DNA of 7,350 bases from Pseudomonadota bacterium (GTDB lineage Bacteria; Pseudomonadota; Gammaproteobacteria; Burkholderiales; Burkholderiaceae_C). The DNA is taken from contig JAEWVY010000287.1 of the NCBI GenBank assembly GCA_023396625.1, positions 1 to 7,350 on the forward strand, given 5' to 3'. Under the pieces are notes generated by a model that was not told where the DNA came from, searched no databases, and saw only the letters and a list, made by a program, of their open reading frames with translations. Shown piece by piece: positions 6,091 to 7,350 of the stretch; within the stretch, counting starts at the first letter, position 1, and the number at the start of each line of letters is the position of its first letter. Made by a program: the position numbers and the translations under genes.

Positions 6091-6479
6091 CGCGGCATGC
6101 TCCTGCACAGCGACAGCCGGGGCACCGGCGCCGCGCGTTCGACATCGCCTATCACCTGGTGGCTGGTCAGCCAGCGGTGGTCGGGCAAGCGCCAAGCGGT
6201 CACAGTCTCCACGTAGACGGGCGTTTCGTAATAGATCTCGTCGTCTTCCGAACGCAGTGCCGTCTGCACATGGCGGAACGCGCAGAAGCAGGCTTCGCCG
6301 TTGGCGTCGAGCCCCAGGCTGCGGTCGGCCACGATCTCGCCGTCGCGCTGGATCGCAAAGCTCACCGGCGGCTCGACCAGCCCGGCCAAGTCGGCGGGCA
6401 GTTCGTCCATCCACGCCACCGGTGCCTTGCGCCGCTCGGGGCAGGCGTTGATCACATGGCTATACAACGGCTGAAACAT
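6087..6479 (-). CDS. Unrecognised 130-residue protein coupled to the globin
   Basis: I do not recognise this family. The start is the ATG at 6479, set by a strong GGGAGGT site; a TTG at 6497 lies upstream of that site and is rejected. The protein looks soluble, with no signal peptide or membrane segment. It appears rich in beta strands: VSFAIQRDGEIV (39-50), then EACFCAFRHV (62-71) with a CxC pair (Cys64, Cys66), then an acidic turn, EIYYETPVYVETVTAWRLPD (81-100) and HRWLTSHQVIGDVE (101-114). Cys13 and Cys125 are also present. The stop overlaps the globin start by four bases, which argues for a joint function, perhaps as a partner or maturation factor. It is the first gene after a 112-base gap holding a sigma-54-like element, so it may head a transcript of its own. 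Confidence 0.8.
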   Translation of the reverse strand: MFQPLYSHVINACPERRKAPVAWMDELPADLAGLVEPPVSFAIQRDGEIVADRSLGLDANGEACFCAFRHVQTALRSEDDEIYYETPVYVETVTAWRLPDHRWLTSHQVIGDVERAAPVPRLSLCRSMPR

Positions 6480-6482
6480 GAC

Positions 6483-6489
6483 ACCTCCC
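6483..6489 (-). promoter_or_regulatory. Strong ribosome binding site of the 130-residue gene
   Basis: GGGAGGT on the minus strand lies three bases before the ATG at 6479 (GGAGG core to ATG about five). It is one of the best sites in the window and decides the start. Confidence 0.75.
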
Positions 6490-6509
6490 GAAGGCAAACG
6501 AACAAACGC

Positions 6510-6525
6510 TGTATCAATCCCTACA
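6510..6525. promoter_or_regulatory. TGT-N10-ACA dyad, possible NifA-type site
   Basis: TGT (6510-6512) and ACA (6523-6525) are separated by exactly ten bases, the known pattern of NifA upstream activator sites. It lies in the 112-base gap but between the sigma-54-like element and the 130-residue gene, downstream of where RNA would start, which is not the usual place. One or two such matches are expected by chance in a window this size. Confidence 0.2.
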
Positions 6526-6559
6526 CAACGGACACCGCGTCCATTCCTTGGCCACCTAC

Positions 6560-6575
6560 TGCAAAAGGCAGGCCA
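6560..6575 (-). promoter_or_regulatory. Candidate sigma-54 (-24/-12) promoter for the 130-residue gene and globin
   Basis: On the minus strand the gap contains TGGCCTGCCTTTTGCA. This matches the sigma-54 consensus TGGCACG-N4-TTGCA at all but two positions, with the required GG and GC exactly spaced. RNA would start near 6549, about 70 bases before the ATG at 6479. It lies in the only sizeable non-coding gap of this gene group, which favours a real site. An activator site further upstream, inside the 122-residue gene, was not found. Confidence 0.5.
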
Positions 6576-6591
6576 GCCCCGGCCGCGCGGA

Positions 6592-6960
6592 TCAGCCTGG
6601 TCGCATCACGAACAAGGCGGGCTGGCTCTGGCGATAGACGCGCAGCCACAGCAGCGTGGCCGGCACCAGGGAAGTCACCGCAAACCAGAGCGCCTCGTCA
6701 ACGTCTTCGCCGTGATCGGCCTGCAGACGCAGGCTCATCGATCGCCAACCGTCCCCATCGAGCTCGGGCATGTCCTCCCGCGCCGACGGTGGCACCGACA
6801 CCGCGCCACGGGCCAGCACGCGCAAATGCCGCAGCAGCTCGGCCCGCGTCAGGCGCGAGCGGCGCAGGTCGACTTCGTCCAGGCCCTCGGCCAGCGTCAC
6901 CACCGCCAGGCCCGACTGCTCGACCAGGCCAAGCAGCGCGCTGGTGGCGATGCCGGTCAT
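6592..6960 (-). CDS. Unrecognised 122-residue helical protein, possible HEPN/HepT-like fold
   Basis: The start is the ATG at 6960, eight bases after a GGAAGGA ribosome site. The gene follows the unknown gene to its right by 22 bases, so the two are probably one transcript. The protein is mainly helical and soluble. Residues 36-100 resemble the HepT/DUF86 branch of HEPN domains: LTRAELLRHL (37-46), then MPELDGDGW (64-72), an Arg-x4-His motif (Arg78 to His83), and DEALWFAV (88-95) followed by VPATLLWL (99-106). In HepT toxins the motif is RNxLxHxY; here the Asn and Tyr are missing, and no MntA nucleotidyltransferase partner is next to it. If the fold is right, it is probably a non-toxic relative. 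The resemblance is by eye only; function is unknown. Confidence 0.78.
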   Translation of the reverse strand: MTGIATSALLGLVEQSGLAVVTLAEGLDEVDLRRSRLTRAELLRHLRVLARGAVSVPPSAREDMPELDGDGWRSMSLRLQADHGEDVDEALWFAVTSLVPATLLWLRVYRQSQPALFVMRPG

Positions 6961-6982
6961 CGGTGATCCTTCCGTGCGGCGC

Positions 6983-7350
6983 TCATGCGGCTTCGTGTTC
7001 GGGCCTCGCCGCCAGCAGGCGCGCATTGAGTTCGAGCGCGAACTCGCGCCAGGCGGCGGCGAGGTCGCGCGTGATCGCCTGGAGCAGCTCGGCATCGGGC
7101 CGGCGGTCCTGCGGAAAATTCGACAGGGCGCACGAGCTGCCGTTGTGGGCCAGCGCCTCGTCGAGCAAGGCCTTGTTCCAGCCGTCAAACGCCTTGAGCA
7201 GCGCCGGGGTGAGCGCATGGCGGCCCTGCTCAGCGTGTTGCGGACCAAACCACGGCGCCAGCGCGTCGAGCCCGGCCAGCGCCTCGCTGTAGGTCTGGTC
7301 AGCGGCGGCGAGCAGCGCGCGTTGCGTGAGTTGTTCGTGCTGTTGGGCTG
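6983..7350 (-). CDS. Unrecognised protein, C-terminal part (start beyond the window)
   Basis: The frame is open from the right edge to the TGA at 6983, giving about 121 residues; a TTG at 7168 is internal, not a start. The visible part looks all-helical and soluble: LTQRALLAAADQTYSEAL, then LDALAPWFGPQHAEQGRHA, LTPALLKAFDGWNKALLDEAL, a loop with SSCALSNFPQDRRPDA, and a last long helix ITRDLAAAWREFALEL. No Cys cluster, signal peptide or membrane segment is seen in this portion. I do not recognise the family. It is followed after 22 bases by the 122-residue gene, so it belongs to the same minus-strand group that ends in the globin. Codon choice is like that of its neighbours. Confidence 0.75.
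   Translation of the reverse strand, partial: AQQHEQLTQRALLAAADQTYSEALAGLDALAPWFGPQHAEQGRHALTPALLKAFDGWNKALLDEALAHNGSSCALSNFPQDRRPDAELLQAITRDLAAAWREFALELNARLLAARPEHEAA

Noticed and set aside
6078..7292. Long plus-strand open frame of about 404 codons at the right end
   Set aside because: Low-complexity Arg/Ala/Pro/Ser composition, no good ribosome site, and it lies opposite three genes with clear starts and stops.
1..7350. CRISPR array, tRNA, insertion sequence or phage gene
   Set aside because: No regularly spaced direct repeats, tRNA-like cloverleaf, transposase motifs or terminal repeats were seen.

Overview
The window is high-GC, almost entirely coding DNA. Dense overlapping operons, a mod cluster with ModE/ModG-type proteins and a NifX-family gene suggest a proteobacterium, most likely a betaproteobacterium of the Burkholderiales. 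The lineage is inferred from gene content and base composition; no rRNA or housekeeping marker is present. A NifX/NafY-family protein, a two-domain molbindin, a possible sigma-54 promoter and a globin all fit the edge of a nitrogen-fixation (nif) region. No nitrogenase structural gene is visible.

Layout. (1) Bases 2-313, plus strand: the 3' end of an unrecognised gene that meets modC stop-to-stop. (2) Bases 314-4927, minus strand: a six-gene molybdenum operon read right to left, modE - nifX-like - modA - modD - modB - modC. Its gaps are 22, 29, 5 and 11 bases, then a 4-base ATGA overlap. (3) Bases 4928-5067: a 140-base divergent control region. It holds a 6-bp inverted repeat and a plausible sigma-70 promoter for modG, but no E. 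coli-like ModE box. (4) Bases 5068-5496, plus strand: modG, a two-domain molybdate-binding protein. (5) Bases 5515-7350, minus strand: four genes read right to left. These are a truncated unknown, a 122-residue protein with a possible HEPN/HepT-like core, a 130-residue unknown, and a divergent group II truncated haemoglobin that overlaps the 130-residue gene by 4 bases. A sigma-54-type -24/-12 element lies in the 112-base gap before the 130-residue gene. No gap without a gene is longer than 140 bases.

How the genes fit together. ModA captures molybdate in the periplasm, ModB is the membrane channel and ModC the ATPase. ModE senses cytoplasmic molybdate and should control the operon. ModG buffers molybdate. 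ModD is a phosphoribosyltransferase-like protein with no settled role. The NifX-like protein may carry a Mo/Fe cofactor or precursor. The globin operon could handle O2 or NO next to an oxygen-sensitive Mo enzyme; this is inference. The least explained part is the four-gene unit at the right end.
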